Positions 1 to 7,366 of a DNA stretch of 64,000 nucleotides are shown here, one piece after another. Position numbers and translations under genes: made by a program. The stretch's first letter is position 1; each line of letters starts with the position of its first letter. The notes under the pieces were generated by a model. That model was given only the letters and a program-made list of their open reading frames with translations. It did no database searches and was not told the DNA's origin. Source of the stretch: a virus. The stretch spans positions 1 through 64,000 of IMG/VR virus record IMGVR_UViG_3300023179_000076; one strand, written 5' to 3'.

Positions 1-270
1 GGAACAACAAGAATAAAACCTAAAAGAGGTTGTTTAAAAATAGATGGAACAAGACATAGAGTAAGCTACAGATGCCACATCTCTTTGCCAAATGATATAT
101 CTATTTTCTTTTTAGATAGAAAAAAAATTAAACAAATACCAAGAATTAAATATTTTCCAAAATTATACATAGACAGAATAGAAAAACTTGATTATAAAGA
201 AATGCAGTGTATAACAGTAGACCATAAAGATAGTTTATATCTCACAGATAATTATATTCCGACCCATAAT
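1..270 (+). mobile_element. C-terminal part of a class 3-type intein in phoH
   Basis: This is the tail of an in-frame intein; its start lies outside the window. Block F reads QCITVD with Cys codon 208-210, and block G reads YIPTHN ending at 270, followed by Thr as the +1 extein residue. Cys at block F position 4 and Thr at block G position 5 are two of the three hallmark residues of class 3 inteins. The third (Trp in block B) is upstream and not visible. The block F/G region closely resembles that of the complete intein at 9647-10591 (CISVD, YIPTHN). The visible upstream part is probably the end of a homing-endonuclease domain, but no LAGLIDADG motif is in view. Confidence 0.88.
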
Positions 271-813
271 ACCCACTGTGCTGTTGGTTTAGCTTTAGAA
301 CATTTATTAGAAGATAAAATCAAGAAAATCATAATAACAAGACCAGTTGTTGAAGCAGGAGAAAAAATAGGTTATCTTCCAGGTAAATATGAAGAAAAAT
401 TATTTCCTTATCTTTTGCCTATAGAAGATGAGATAAATTATTTTATTGGCCCAGCACTTAATGCAACGCTCAAACTAAATAATAAAATAGAAATTGTGCC
501 TTTAGGATTTATGAGAGGAAGAAATTTTCATGACTGTTTTATAGTAGCAGACGAATGTCAAAATGCTTCGTATGAACAATTAAAAATGCTATTGACAAGA
601 ATTGGTCAAAACAGTAAAATGGTATTAACTGGAGATGTTTCGCAATCAGATCTTGCTAGACATTTACAGGGTGGTTTTTATGAAATGATAAAAAATCTAT
701 CAGACGTAGACGGTATAGGTATTTCTACACTAACCGACCATGATATTATTCGTAATCCAATAATAGCAAAAATTTTAGCAAAACTAGATAATTATGAACA
801 AGGCAGAAAATAG
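1..813 (+). CDS. phoH: PhoH-like ATPase, 5'-truncated by window edge, interrupted by an intein
   Basis: The reading frame is open from base 1, so the gene starts before the window; a TTG at 85 lies inside the intein and is not the start. Bases 1-270 encode the end of an intein finishing in Thr-His-Asn. From 271 the host protein continues with THCAVGLA, which is the region just after the Walker A loop of PhoH proteins (GTGKT), then IITRPVVEAGEKIGYLPG, a Walker B-like stretch ending in ADECQN, and a sensor region LTGDVSQSD, all diagnostic of the PhoH/RhlH ATPase family. The intein therefore sits between the Walker A Lys and Thr, so ATPase activity requires splicing. PhoH proteins are common in phages; their role there is unsettled (suggested links to RNA metabolism or phosphate stress). 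The end overlaps the following HNH gene by 20 bases. Confidence 0.9.
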   Translation, partial: GTTRIKPKRGCLKIDGTRHRVSYRCHISLPNDISIFFLDRKKIKQIPRIKYFPKLYIDRIEKLDYKEMQCITVDHKDSLYLTDNYIPTHNTHCAVGLALEHLLEDKIKKIIITRPVVEAGEKIGYLPGKYEEKLFPYLLPIEDEINYFIGPALNATLKLNNKIEIVPLGFMRGRNFHDCFIVADECQNASYEQLKMLLTRIGQNSKMVLTGDVSQSDLARHLQGGFYEMIKNLSDVDGIGISTLTDHDIIRNPIIAKILAKLDNYEQGRK

Positions 814-1381
814 CAAGTGTTTATTATTAAATGCTGATTATTCACCATTAAGAATTATTAGTTGGCAAAAAGCTATTATTTGGTCTATCAAGTATGATAA
901 TAATCCAACTTTTAAGATAGAAATTATTGAATATTATAAAGACAAATATATTCAAGGAACTAATGATAAACAATTTAAGGTTCCATTAGTTGCAAAAACG
1001 CAAAAATATTTCAATATTCATAATAGATCATTAAAGTTTTCTAGAAAAAATCTATTTATTAGAGATGATCATACTTGCCAATATTGTGGAATAAGATTTA
1101 ATCAGAATGAATTAACTTACGATCATGTTATTCCAAAAAGTCAATTTCATCCTGACAAAAAGAATGCTACTAATTGGTTAAATATAGCCACTGCTTGTGT
1201 TAAATGTAATAGAAAAAAATCAAATAAAACACCAGAACAAGCAAATATGAAGTTACTTAATATCCCTAAAAAACCATTTTATGAGCCAAGATACTTGCCG
1301 TTAGCTAAAGAACTACCTACTATATACAGTAGTGACTCAGATCAAAAAGAATGGATAAAATATATAGATGGCTATTTTTAA
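794..1381 (+). CDS. HNH endonuclease
   Basis: A 195-residue protein with a C-terminal HNH nuclease domain: two CxxC pairs (CQYC near residue 93 and CVKC near 135) bind structural zinc, and YDHVIPKS supplies the DH of the catalytic beta-beta-alpha metal fold, with the Asn in NWLN downstream. The N-terminus (LLLNADYSPLRIISWQKA) is the standard opening of the HNH family often annotated as 5-methylcytosine-type or McrA-like HNH in bacteria and phages. It starts at an ATG inside the end of phoH and overlaps the next gene by 14 bases. It may act as a free-standing homing nuclease or in genome processing; the sequence does not separate these. Confidence 0.85.
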   Translation: MNKAENSKCLLLNADYSPLRIISWQKAIIWSIKYDNNPTFKIEIIEYYKDKYIQGTNDKQFKVPLVAKTQKYFNIHNRSLKFSRKNLFIRDDHTCQYCGIRFNQNELTYDHVIPKSQFHPDKKNATNWLNIATACVKCNRKKSNKTPEQANMKLLNIPKKPFYEPRYLPLAKELPTIYSSDSDQKEWIKYIDGYF

Positions 1382-1775
1382 TACAAATCGATCTACTTCT
1401 AATGAAGATAAATTTTATTGTTTATTAGGATCCGAAGACTATATAGACGACGATGGATATCCAAGATTGAATAATGAGAATATTTCGAAAGCCATTGCTA
1501 AGATAATATTTTCTAAAAAATCAAAACATTTTGCTGATAATGATAAGTCTTATGGTAGATATTATATTAAATTGGATCCAAATTCAAAAATTTTCAATCC
1601 TAAAAAAATTCTATCTCCTATAGAAGAAAAAAATTCTTTATCATTTATTAATAATATATGTAAAAGTGAATGGGACTTTAAAGAGGTTACTCCACAAGTA
1701 TTTCAAAAATATATAAATTTTCTAAAGACAAAAAATCTATCTTGGCTAAAAGACGCTCAAAGAGATATTAAATAA
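1368..1775 (+). CDS. Hypothetical protein, paralogue of the gene at 2495
   Basis: I do not recognise the family. The 135-residue protein is basic and hydrophilic with no membrane segment. It resembles the product of the gene at 2495-2878 along its length: both have an N-terminal KFYCL/KFFCL box followed by an aspartate-rich stretch (DYIDDDGYPR versus DFIDENNLYR), a central FNP motif, a SLSFINN/SYSFLDN box, and a C-terminus of the form FLKTKNLSWLKDA versus FLSTKNNAWLVKA. The pair therefore looks like an old duplication with the zinc ribbon gene and one unknown gene between the copies. Start ATG overlaps the HNH gene by 14 bases, suggesting translational coupling. Confidence 0.7.
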   Translation: MAIFNTNRSTSNEDKFYCLLGSEDYIDDDGYPRLNNENISKAIAKIIFSKKSKHFADNDKSYGRYYIKLDPNSKIFNPKKILSPIEEKNSLSFINNICKSEWDFKEVTPQVFQKYINFLKTKNLSWLKDAQRDIK

Positions 1776-1778
1776 ATT

Positions 1779-2120
1779 ATGCCAACGTACACTTACCATT
1801 GCGAAAATTGTAATAAAAAATTTGAATTATTTTTTTATATTAAGGATTATATTCCTTCGCCAAAATGTAATTTTTGCAATAGTAAAAAAACAGAAAGAAG
1901 CTATACTGACGATGTTTCTACTATTCAAAACTCAATCAAAAAACATGATACTGAGCTTAAAACGGTAGGAGATCTGGCTAACAGAAATAGAGATCGTATG
2001 AGCGATGATCAAAAACAAAGTCTATACTCCAAACATAATTCTTATAAAGCAACAGAGGATAAAGTCTTGCCCAAAGGTATGAACAGAATCAAGAAACCGC
2101 CAAAAACAAAATGGACCTAA
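1779..2120 (+). CDS. FmdB-type zinc ribbon protein
   Basis: A 113-residue protein that begins MPTYTYHCENCNKKFE and continues to CNFCNSKKTERSY, giving two CxxC pairs spaced about 23 residues apart. This is the FmdB (putative regulatory protein) zinc ribbon, widespread in bacteria and phages. The rest is a hydrophilic, probably helical tail of about 75 residues rich in Lys, Asp and Ser. FmdB-like proteins lack a firm biochemical role; a nucleic-acid or protein binding function is usual inference. It lies 3 bases after the previous gene and 1 base before the next. Confidence 0.75.
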   Translation: MPTYTYHCENCNKKFELFFYIKDYIPSPKCNFCNSKKTERSYTDDVSTIQNSIKKHDTELKTVGDLANRNRDRMSDDQKQSLYSKHNSYKATEDKVLPKGMNRIKKPPKTKWT

Positions 2121-2121
2121 A

Positions 2122-2502
2122 ATGACAGACAATATAGAATCATCTCAATTTTTTACTAAAGAAGAAATAGATATTTATAAAAAACAAATAGACTCTTTAA
2201 AAGATTTTAAGCCAGAAGATCTTTCTGAATATAGTTATATTTTTGATGATCCTAATAATATTAATAAACAAACAGATGCCCAATATGAAATATATATCAA
2301 TCTCACAGCAAATATTCTAAAAAAAATAGAAGACAATAAGTACCCAGAAATTAACACAGTATGCACCAACAGTTACCACATACCGGTTCCATCTGGAGAA
2401 AATTATAATACATATATTAAAAACTTTTTCGAATATGTAGAAAAATGCATGATATCATCGGCTGAAGAAGCAAACCTACCAGAAAAGGTGAAAGATGAGT
2501 GA
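2122..2502 (+). CDS. Hypothetical acidic protein
   Basis: A 126-residue protein of unrecognised family. It is acidic, hydrophilic and predicted largely helical from composition; no membrane segment, signal peptide or metal motif is evident. The first third (FFTKEEIDIYKKQIDSLKDF) reads as an amphipathic helix. It starts 1 base after the zinc ribbon gene and overlaps the next gene by 8 bases, so it belongs to the same translationally coupled early operon. No function is proposed. Confidence 0.6.
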   Translation: MTDNIESSQFFTKEEIDIYKKQIDSLKDFKPEDLSEYSYIFDDPNNINKQTDAQYEIYINLTANILKKIEDNKYPEINTVCTNSYHIPVPSGENYNTYIKNFFEYVEKCMISSAEEANLPEKVKDE

Positions 2503-2878
2503 GGATTATTTATTTACGCCTAAAAAAGATCGTAAGTCATCGGATACAACAAACAAGTTTTTTTGTTTAGAGCAAGATTGTGATTTTATAGATGAAAACA
2601 ATCTTTATAGAAAAAATATTGATGATAATACAGTATTAGCAAAAACAATAAATAAAGACAATCATATTATCTATCAGATTAAAATATCAAATAATAATGA
2701 GTTATTCAATCCGTTTTCTAAGCTCGATAGAGAAAAGAGCTATAGTTTTCTTGATAATGTTGTTAGACCAAGTAATAAATTTATCAATACCAATCAATCG
2801 GTATTTAATTATTATCTTAAATTTTTATCTACTAAAAATAATGCATGGCTAGTTAAAGCAGAAAGGGAGAGATTGTAA
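2495..2878 (+). CDS. Hypothetical protein, paralogue of the gene at 1368
   Basis: A 127-residue protein of unrecognised family that matches the product of 1368-1775 through the KFFCL box near residue 21, an Asp-rich turn, a central LFNPFSKL segment, SYSFLDNVV and the C-terminal FLSTKNNAWLVKAE. The conserved aromatic and Asn-Pro positions suggest a compact folded domain, not a disordered linker. It overlaps both neighbours (8 bases upstream, 1 base downstream as TAATG). Two diverged copies this close indicate that the domain is retained for a purpose, possibly as a heteromer; that is inference. Confidence 0.65.
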   Translation: MSEDYLFTPKKDRKSSDTTNKFFCLEQDCDFIDENNLYRKNIDDNTVLAKTINKDNHIIYQIKISNNNELFNPFSKLDREKSYSFLDNVVRPSNKFINTNQSVFNYYLKFLSTKNNAWLVKAERERL

Positions 2879-3192
2879 TGGCAAAAATATCAAAAAATAA
2901 TATTTACGCTATAAAATATTTATTTTCACAAAATTTTACATTAGAACAGATAGCTGCGGAAACCAATTTATCTATTGATAGTATTCAGGCAATAGTGGAA
3001 TCAGAAAATCTTATTAAGACTAATCAACAGCCAACAGCCAAGGACTTGATGATAAACAAAACAGCAGTTAAGAAAAATAATACTGTTGCTATTATGACAC
3101 AAGAGGCGTCTATGATGAACGATCACAATAAAACAAAGCTGTCTCATTTACAAAAGTCACCAGATCATATATTTAAGCCATTCAACAAATGA
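2878..3192 (+). CDS. Small helix-turn-helix protein
   Basis: A 104-residue protein whose N-terminal half contains a plausible helix-turn-helix: a helix around residues 7-16, then TLEQIAAETNLSIDSIQAIVE at 21-41, with the Ala-Ala-x-x-x-x-Leu-Ser turn typical of sigma-4/LuxR/transposase-like HTH units. The C-terminal half is polar and Lys/Thr rich and looks unstructured. It could be a phage transcription regulator or a DNA-binding accessory of the recombination operon that follows. The start overlaps the previous stop (TAATG) and its end overlaps the next gene by 4 bases (ATGA). Confidence 0.55.
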   Translation: MAKISKNNIYAIKYLFSQNFTLEQIAAETNLSIDSIQAIVESENLIKTNQQPTAKDLMINKTAVKKNNTVAIMTQEASMMNDHNKTKLSHLQKSPDHIFKPFNK

Positions 3193-3611
3193 AATTTATA
3201 TCAAGATACTCCAATAATAAGGAAGTATCAGCTGCCCAATATATCACAGAAATTATTTGTGAAAAAAAGGCAAAACTTGATAAAAAAGATATTCACTATA
3301 AATTTTGGCTAAATAAAGAATGGTCTGCTTTTTATAGAAATCAGATCGCAACAGCCAATAAATTAGTTAAACAATACAGTCCTTTGGCTATAGTAAAAGC
3401 TTTACAAGATAGCAAAACTGTGAACACATATTCGTTGCGAGCGCCAATGCTCAAGGCTATTATAGAGCATCACCAGAAAATTTTAGATTCACAAAACAAA
3501 GAATTTTCAAAAGATATAGACAGATCATCTCATAAAAAATATAAAACAAACAATAATAAAAAATCTAATAATATACTTTCAAAACTAGAGGACATAGATA
3601 ATGAGTCTTAA
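3189..3611 (+). CDS. Hypothetical protein upstream of uvsX
   Basis: A 140-residue, basic, mainly helical protein. The core FWLNKEWSAFYRNQIATANKL (about residues 38-58) followed by a segment with YSLRAPMLKAIIEHH looks like a folded helical domain; the C-terminal 40 residues are Lys/Ser/Asn rich and probably disordered. I do not recognise the family. Its ATGA start couples it to the HTH gene and its end overlaps the start of the recombinase gene by 11 bases, so a link to recombination is possible from context only. Confidence 0.6.
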   Translation: MKFISRYSNNKEVSAAQYITEIICEKKAKLDKKDIHYKFWLNKEWSAFYRNQIATANKLVKQYSPLAIVKALQDSKTVNTYSLRAPMLKAIIEHHQKILDSQNKEFSKDIDRSSHKKYKTNNNKKSNNILSKLEDIDNES

Positions 3612-4614
3612 AGAAGATATAATCAAAAATTTTGGAGATGATATTATATTGTCTGGTAACTCACTGGTAGAAAAAAAGATATTAACTATTCCAATTAGTC
3701 CAGCTCTGGATATAGTTCTAGGTGGTGGAATACCAGAAGGTAGTTTTGTGATATTTACAGGACAACCTAAATGTGGTAAAACTTTGTCATCATTAGACTT
3801 TGCAACCACCGCACAAAAACCAGAATATCAAGGAGATCTAAAGAACCCTAGAGAAGTATACTACCTAAATATCGAAGGTAGACTAAAACAACGAGATCTA
3901 CTTGGAATAAAAGGATTAGATCTGAGCAGATTTCATATTATAGGATCCCAACAAGGTAAAATCTTACACGCCGAAGAATATTTACAAATAGCAGAAAGAA
4001 TTATAAATGAAATTCCCGGCTCTATAGTAATCATAGACTCGTATTCTGCACTATGTACAGAAGCCGAAATTACTAGTGATATGGACAAAATGCAGAGAGC
4101 AGATGGAGCAAAGTTATTAGCCAAATTCTGTAGAAAAGTTTCTAACGTTATTCCTGTTAATAAAAATATTGTGATCGGTATCACCCATTTGATGGGTAAT
4201 CCGACAGGATATGGAGCAGAGTTTAAGGAGAAGAGCGGTCAGGGTATCGCATATCAAACCGATATTAAACTACGAGCAAAAAGTTCTAAGCCATGGTCTT
4301 TAGGAGCAGACGATACTCAGATAGGCCAAGAGGTTGAATGGCAAGTTATTTGTTCCGCTCTCGGTCCTCCGGGAGGAGTAGCAAAAAGCTTTATTCGTTA
4401 TAATGAGGGCATAGATAAGCTCACAGAGCTTGTCAACTTGGCGTCAGATGTCGGAGTTATAAATAAAGGTGGAGCATGGTATACCATCAAAACCAGTAAA
4501 GACTCTCATAAATTTCAAGGGGCAGAAAAAACTAGAATATTTTTAATGGAAAATCCAGAAATAGCAAAAGAGGTCGAAGATTCTGTTAAAAGCTTACTGG
4601 GTATTAAAAAGTAA
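3601..4614 (+). CDS. uvsX: UvsX/RecA-family strand-exchange recombinase
   Basis: A 337-residue RecA-fold ATPase that would coat single-stranded DNA and promote strand invasion for recombination-dependent replication and repair. Walker A is GQPKCGKT (residues 54-61), preceded by the typical GGGIPEGSF entry; the catalytic Glu is in LNIEG (about 92) and Walker B is IVIIDSYS (142-149). The loop L1/L2 region lies around MQRADGAKLLAKF to GYGAEFKEKSGQG. Length is between UvsX (about 390) and the RecA core (about 330), without a long N-terminal domain. A weak SD (GAGG) precedes the ATG. The downstream nuclease-like gene begins on the last base of the stop codon (TAATG). Other RecA-fold proteins such as RadA/KaiC are less likely given the size and replication context. 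Confidence 0.88.
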   Translation: MSLKEDIIKNFGDDIILSGNSLVEKKILTIPISPALDIVLGGGIPEGSFVIFTGQPKCGKTLSSLDFATTAQKPEYQGDLKNPREVYYLNIEGRLKQRDLLGIKGLDLSRFHIIGSQQGKILHAEEYLQIAERIINEIPGSIVIIDSYSALCTEAEITSDMDKMQRADGAKLLAKFCRKVSNVIPVNKNIVIGITHLMGNPTGYGAEFKEKSGQGIAYQTDIKLRAKSSKPWSLGADDTQIGQEVEWQVICSALGPPGGVAKSFIRYNEGIDKLTELVNLASDVGVINKGGAWYTIKTSKDSHKFQGAEKTRIFLMENPEIAKEVEDSVKSLLGIKK

Positions 4615-5033
4615 TGAATATAACTAATTTGGATGGAGGAGTTGTTTCTTGGGCCTTGACAGGCTACGTCTCAAAGGGTAAAATACAAAATAAGTCATCG
4701 TACCATTTGCAAGCAAGAAACCTATTGATTTCTCTTCATCCGACACTACAAATATTAGAAGAGGTTTTGGTACCTATAAGAAAAGGACAAATAGCATATT
4801 TAGATTTCTATCTACCACTATTAAAATGGTGTGTTGAGGTTCATGGAGAACAACACTATAAGTATGTACCATATTATCATGGCAATATGATGAGTTTTCT
4901 TAAAGCTCAAAAAAAAGATAGAGAAAAATCAGAATGGTGCAATATTAATAATATAAGATATATAGAACTACCATACCATGAAAATATAGACCAATGGACT
5001 CAAAGAATAAATTATGAACAACAAATCATCTAA
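4614..5033 (+). CDS. VSR/PD-(D/E)XK-like nuclease-fold protein
   Basis: A 139-residue protein whose centre reads AYLDFYLPLLKWCVEVHGEQHY, i.e. Asp, then Glu-x-His-Gly-x-Gln-His, the arrangement of the VSR/DUF559-like branch of the PD-(D/E)XK nucleases, followed by KKDREKSEWC and IRYIELPY, which matches the later helix and strand of that fold. It could nick or resolve recombination intermediates made by the adjacent UvsX, or be a domesticated homing nuclease. The start overlaps the uvsX stop by one base and its end overlaps the next gene by 20 bases. Activity is inferred from motif spacing only. Confidence 0.6.
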   Translation: MNITNLDGGVVSWALTGYVSKGKIQNKSSYHLQARNLLISLHPTLQILEEVLVPIRKGQIAYLDFYLPLLKWCVEVHGEQHYKYVPYYHGNMMSFLKAQKKDREKSEWCNINNIRYIELPYHENIDQWTQRINYEQQII

Positions 5034-5505
5034 AGAAGAATTACAGTATTGGGATAAAATTTTAGACGAATATGAAAATTCTATAGGCTTATCCGAATTC
5101 TCTGCTAATATTATACCATCGGAAGAAATAAATAAATATACATCAATGAATAGGGACGAAATAGAGAAATTAAGCCCAGAAGATTGTGCGCAAATATCAT
5201 ATAGATTATCCCAATTCTCTTTCTATATACAACGTAGTTTAAATAGAGAAATAGCCAGATATAACTGGGCAGATGAAAATATAAAAGAAGTTATAGCAGA
5301 TGATATCAATAACTATAAAGGATATGGTTATATTGAAAAATCAATACAGGCTATTAAACATAATGAAAAAGCTAATGGCTTGAGTAGTATTAAAAAATAT
5401 GCAAAACAACGCAGCGATAGATTACAATATCTTGCCAATAGCATAAAAAACTTATCCGATGTCATGATTTCCATCCAAAAGAGTAAAAGTAAACATGGAT
5501 CTTAA
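5014..5505 (+). CDS. Helical protein, possible recombination mediator
   Basis: A 163-residue hydrophilic, helix-rich protein. A long central segment (YRLSQFSFYIQRSLNREIARYNWA) followed by AIKHNEKANGLSSIKKYAKQRSDRLQYLANSIKNL has heptad-like hydrophobic spacing, consistent with coiled coils. Two genes upstream is uvsX; small helical UvsY-like mediators that load UvsX on SSB-coated DNA often sit in such places. I see no sequence motif that proves this, so the mediator role is an inference from size, helicity and location. It overlaps the nuclease-like gene by 20 bases and the next gene by 11. Confidence 0.5.
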   Translation: MNNKSSKEELQYWDKILDEYENSIGLSEFSANIIPSEEINKYTSMNRDEIEKLSPEDCAQISYRLSQFSFYIQRSLNREIARYNWADENIKEVIADDINNYKGYGYIEKSIQAIKHNEKANGLSSIKKYAKQRSDRLQYLANSIKNLSDVMISIQKSKSKHGS

Positions 5506-5896
5506 AGATTTATTAAATAATCCAGAACAAATAAAAAATTTAATTACCGTACTTCAATCTTTATTACCGGACGAAAAAGCCGAAAGAAAGGAAGAAACTC
5601 CTTCTGTTGATAGCGAAAATACTAGTCTAACAAATAGTATCCGTACCAAAAATAAAAGACTTCCAGCACAATCAGGTAATAAATTTGAAAAAATGAGCGA
5701 GTTTCATATGCACAAAGATGATAAGCTAATAGATGAAAAATTAGCAAAACATCCACCAGTTGCACGAACAAGAGAATACGAACCAATATCTGTGAAGTGC
5801 AGAGTGTGTGGAAAAACAGAAAATATAAATCCCGCCCTTGTGCATGATAGTCCTTCCCGCTATAAATGTAATAACTGTTCAACAAACGCTGGATGA
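5495..5896 (+). CDS. C-terminal zinc ribbon protein
   Basis: A 133-residue protein with an acidic, low-complexity N-terminal two-thirds and a C-terminal zinc ribbon: CRVCG near residue 109 and CNNC near 128, spaced about 17 residues apart. The segment between (DSPSRYK) is the usual ribbon hairpin. The first 20 residues (MDLKDLLNNPEQIKNLITVL) form a likely amphipathic helix. Zinc ribbons in this position of phage replication operons often bind nucleic acid or the helicase; here only the metal site is visible. The next gene, the replicative helicase, starts 3 bases after the stop. Confidence 0.55.
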   Translation: MDLKDLLNNPEQIKNLITVLQSLLPDEKAERKEETPSVDSENTSLTNSIRTKNKRLPAQSGNKFEKMSEFHMHKDDKLIDEKLAKHPPVARTREYEPISVKCRVCGKTENINPALVHDSPSRYKCNNCSTNAG

Positions 5897-5899
5897 AAA

Positions 5900-7366
5900 A
5901 TGATACTTTGTGATCCTGCCGCAGAAAGAGCGGTATTGTCTGGAATATGCAAATATGGTGAAAATGCATATTTAGATATTGCTGATATTATACAACCATC
6001 AACATTTACTGTTGATAGTAATGTAATGATATATCAAGTAATAAAAGAGATATGTGAAAAAGACCATAGTCCCTCTATAGATATAGCATCAATCCTATCT
6101 GTTGCTCAATCATTAAATTTTGGTCATATTTTATCTCAAAAAAATGAGACTCAACATTTAAAAGCTATTATAGATTTTCCTGTTAATCTAGAAAATGTCA
6201 GAAAATTTGCAGCTAAAATTAGAAAACTACAAATAGCTAGATTACTTAGAGATCAATTAGAAGAAGCAAAAGAAAAATTATTGGATATCACCGGAGCCGA
6301 ACCAATATCGTCGATTATAGGATTGGCAGAAGATAGTATCTTCAATTTCTCGACCCTACTAAATGATACTGATAATAATCCTGTTTGTATAGCTAATATC
6401 GTTGATGATTATATTAATAATATCAAAGAAAATCCAATTGATCAAGTCGGTATATCTACAGGATTTCACGTTTATGATAATGCTATAGGTGGTGGTCTTA
6501 GAAAAGGATCAGTAAGTATTATAGCCGCAAGACCAAAAACTGGTAAGACTCTGCTAGCAGATAATATTGGTTTACACATAGCAAAAAATGTCAAAGTGCC
6601 AGTATTAAATATGGACACCGAGATGAGCACAGACGATCATCTTAATAGGGTTTTGGCCATGATGACAGAAATAGAGATTTCAAGTATAGAAACCGGTAAA
6701 GCATTTGAGTCTCCGGATAAAAATAATAGATTACAAACGGCTCAAAAAGAACTTAAAGATGTTAGACTGTATTACAAGTCAATCGCTGGTAAACCATTTG
6801 AAGAACAATTGGCTATCATGAGAAGATGGCTTGTTAAGGAGGTTGGATTACACCCAGATGGAACAGCCAAAGACTGCGTTATTGTTTATGATTATCTAAA
6901 ACTAATGGATAGTGCAGGAATATCTCAGGATATGAAAGAGTATCAGGTTTTAGGTTTTATGATGACAAGCTTACATAATTTTGCTGTCAGATATAAAGTT
7001 CCTATTCTTGGTTTTATACAATTAAATAGGGATGGTATAACAAAAGAAACCACAGATACCGCCAGCGGTTCTGATCGTATAATATGGTTATGTAGCAATT
7101 TCACTATTTTCAAAAGAAAAAGCGACGAAGAGATCGCCGAAGACGGACCCACTAACGGTAATAGAAAACTTGTTCCTATTATTAGTAGACACGGTGGAGG
7201 TCTAGACGACAATGACTATATTAATTGTCACATGAAGGGCTGGTGTGCAAAAATTGAAGAAGGTAAGACAAGATTGGAATTAGTAAATAATAATACTAAC
7301 ACAGACAAAGGATTTATTGTTAATGACGAGAACAATGATGACGATCAAGAAATCCCGTTCGTATAA
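5900..7366 (+). CDS. dnaB: Replicative DNA helicase, DnaB type
   Basis: A 488-residue DnaB/gp41-family hexameric 5'-3' helicase that unwinds the fork ahead of the polymerase. The N-terminal domain starts DPAAERAVLSGI (cf. n-aaEqavLg in DnaB), and the RecA-like motor domain begins near 185 with STGFHVYDNAIGGGLRKGS. Walker A is ARPKTGKT (210-217), the catalytic Glu is in MDTEMS (241), Walker B is around VIVYDYLKLM (about 324-333), and a Gln-Leu-Asn-Arg motif near 375 corresponds to DnaB motif 4. The acidic C-terminal tail (DDDQE) ends inside the start of the primase gene, so helicase and primase are translationally coupled. Confidence 0.93.
   Translation: MILCDPAAERAVLSGICKYGENAYLDIADIIQPSTFTVDSNVMIYQVIKEICEKDHSPSIDIASILSVAQSLNFGHILSQKNETQHLKAIIDFPVNLENVRKFAAKIRKLQIARLLRDQLEEAKEKLLDITGAEPISSIIGLAEDSIFNFSTLLNDTDNNPVCIANIVDDYINNIKENPIDQVGISTGFHVYDNAIGGGLRKGSVSIIAARPKTGKTLLADNIGLHIAKNVKVPVLNMDTEMSTDDHLNRVLAMMTEIEISSIETGKAFESPDKNNRLQTAQKELKDVRLYYKSIAGKPFEEQLAIMRRWLVKEVGLHPDGTAKDCVIVYDYLKLMDSAGISQDMKEYQVLGFMMTSLHNFAVRYKVPILGFIQLNRDGITKETTDTASGSDRIIWLCSNFTIFKRKSDEEIAEDGPTNGNRKLVPIISRHGGGLDDNDYINCHMKGWCAKIEEGKTRLELVNNNTNTDKGFIVNDENNDDDQEIPFV

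Noticed and set aside
5622-5969. Reverse-strand frames inside the left arm and forward frames inside the right arm
   Set aside because: They overlap well-supported genes, have poor amino-acid composition for folded proteins and no start signals, so they are shadow frames.
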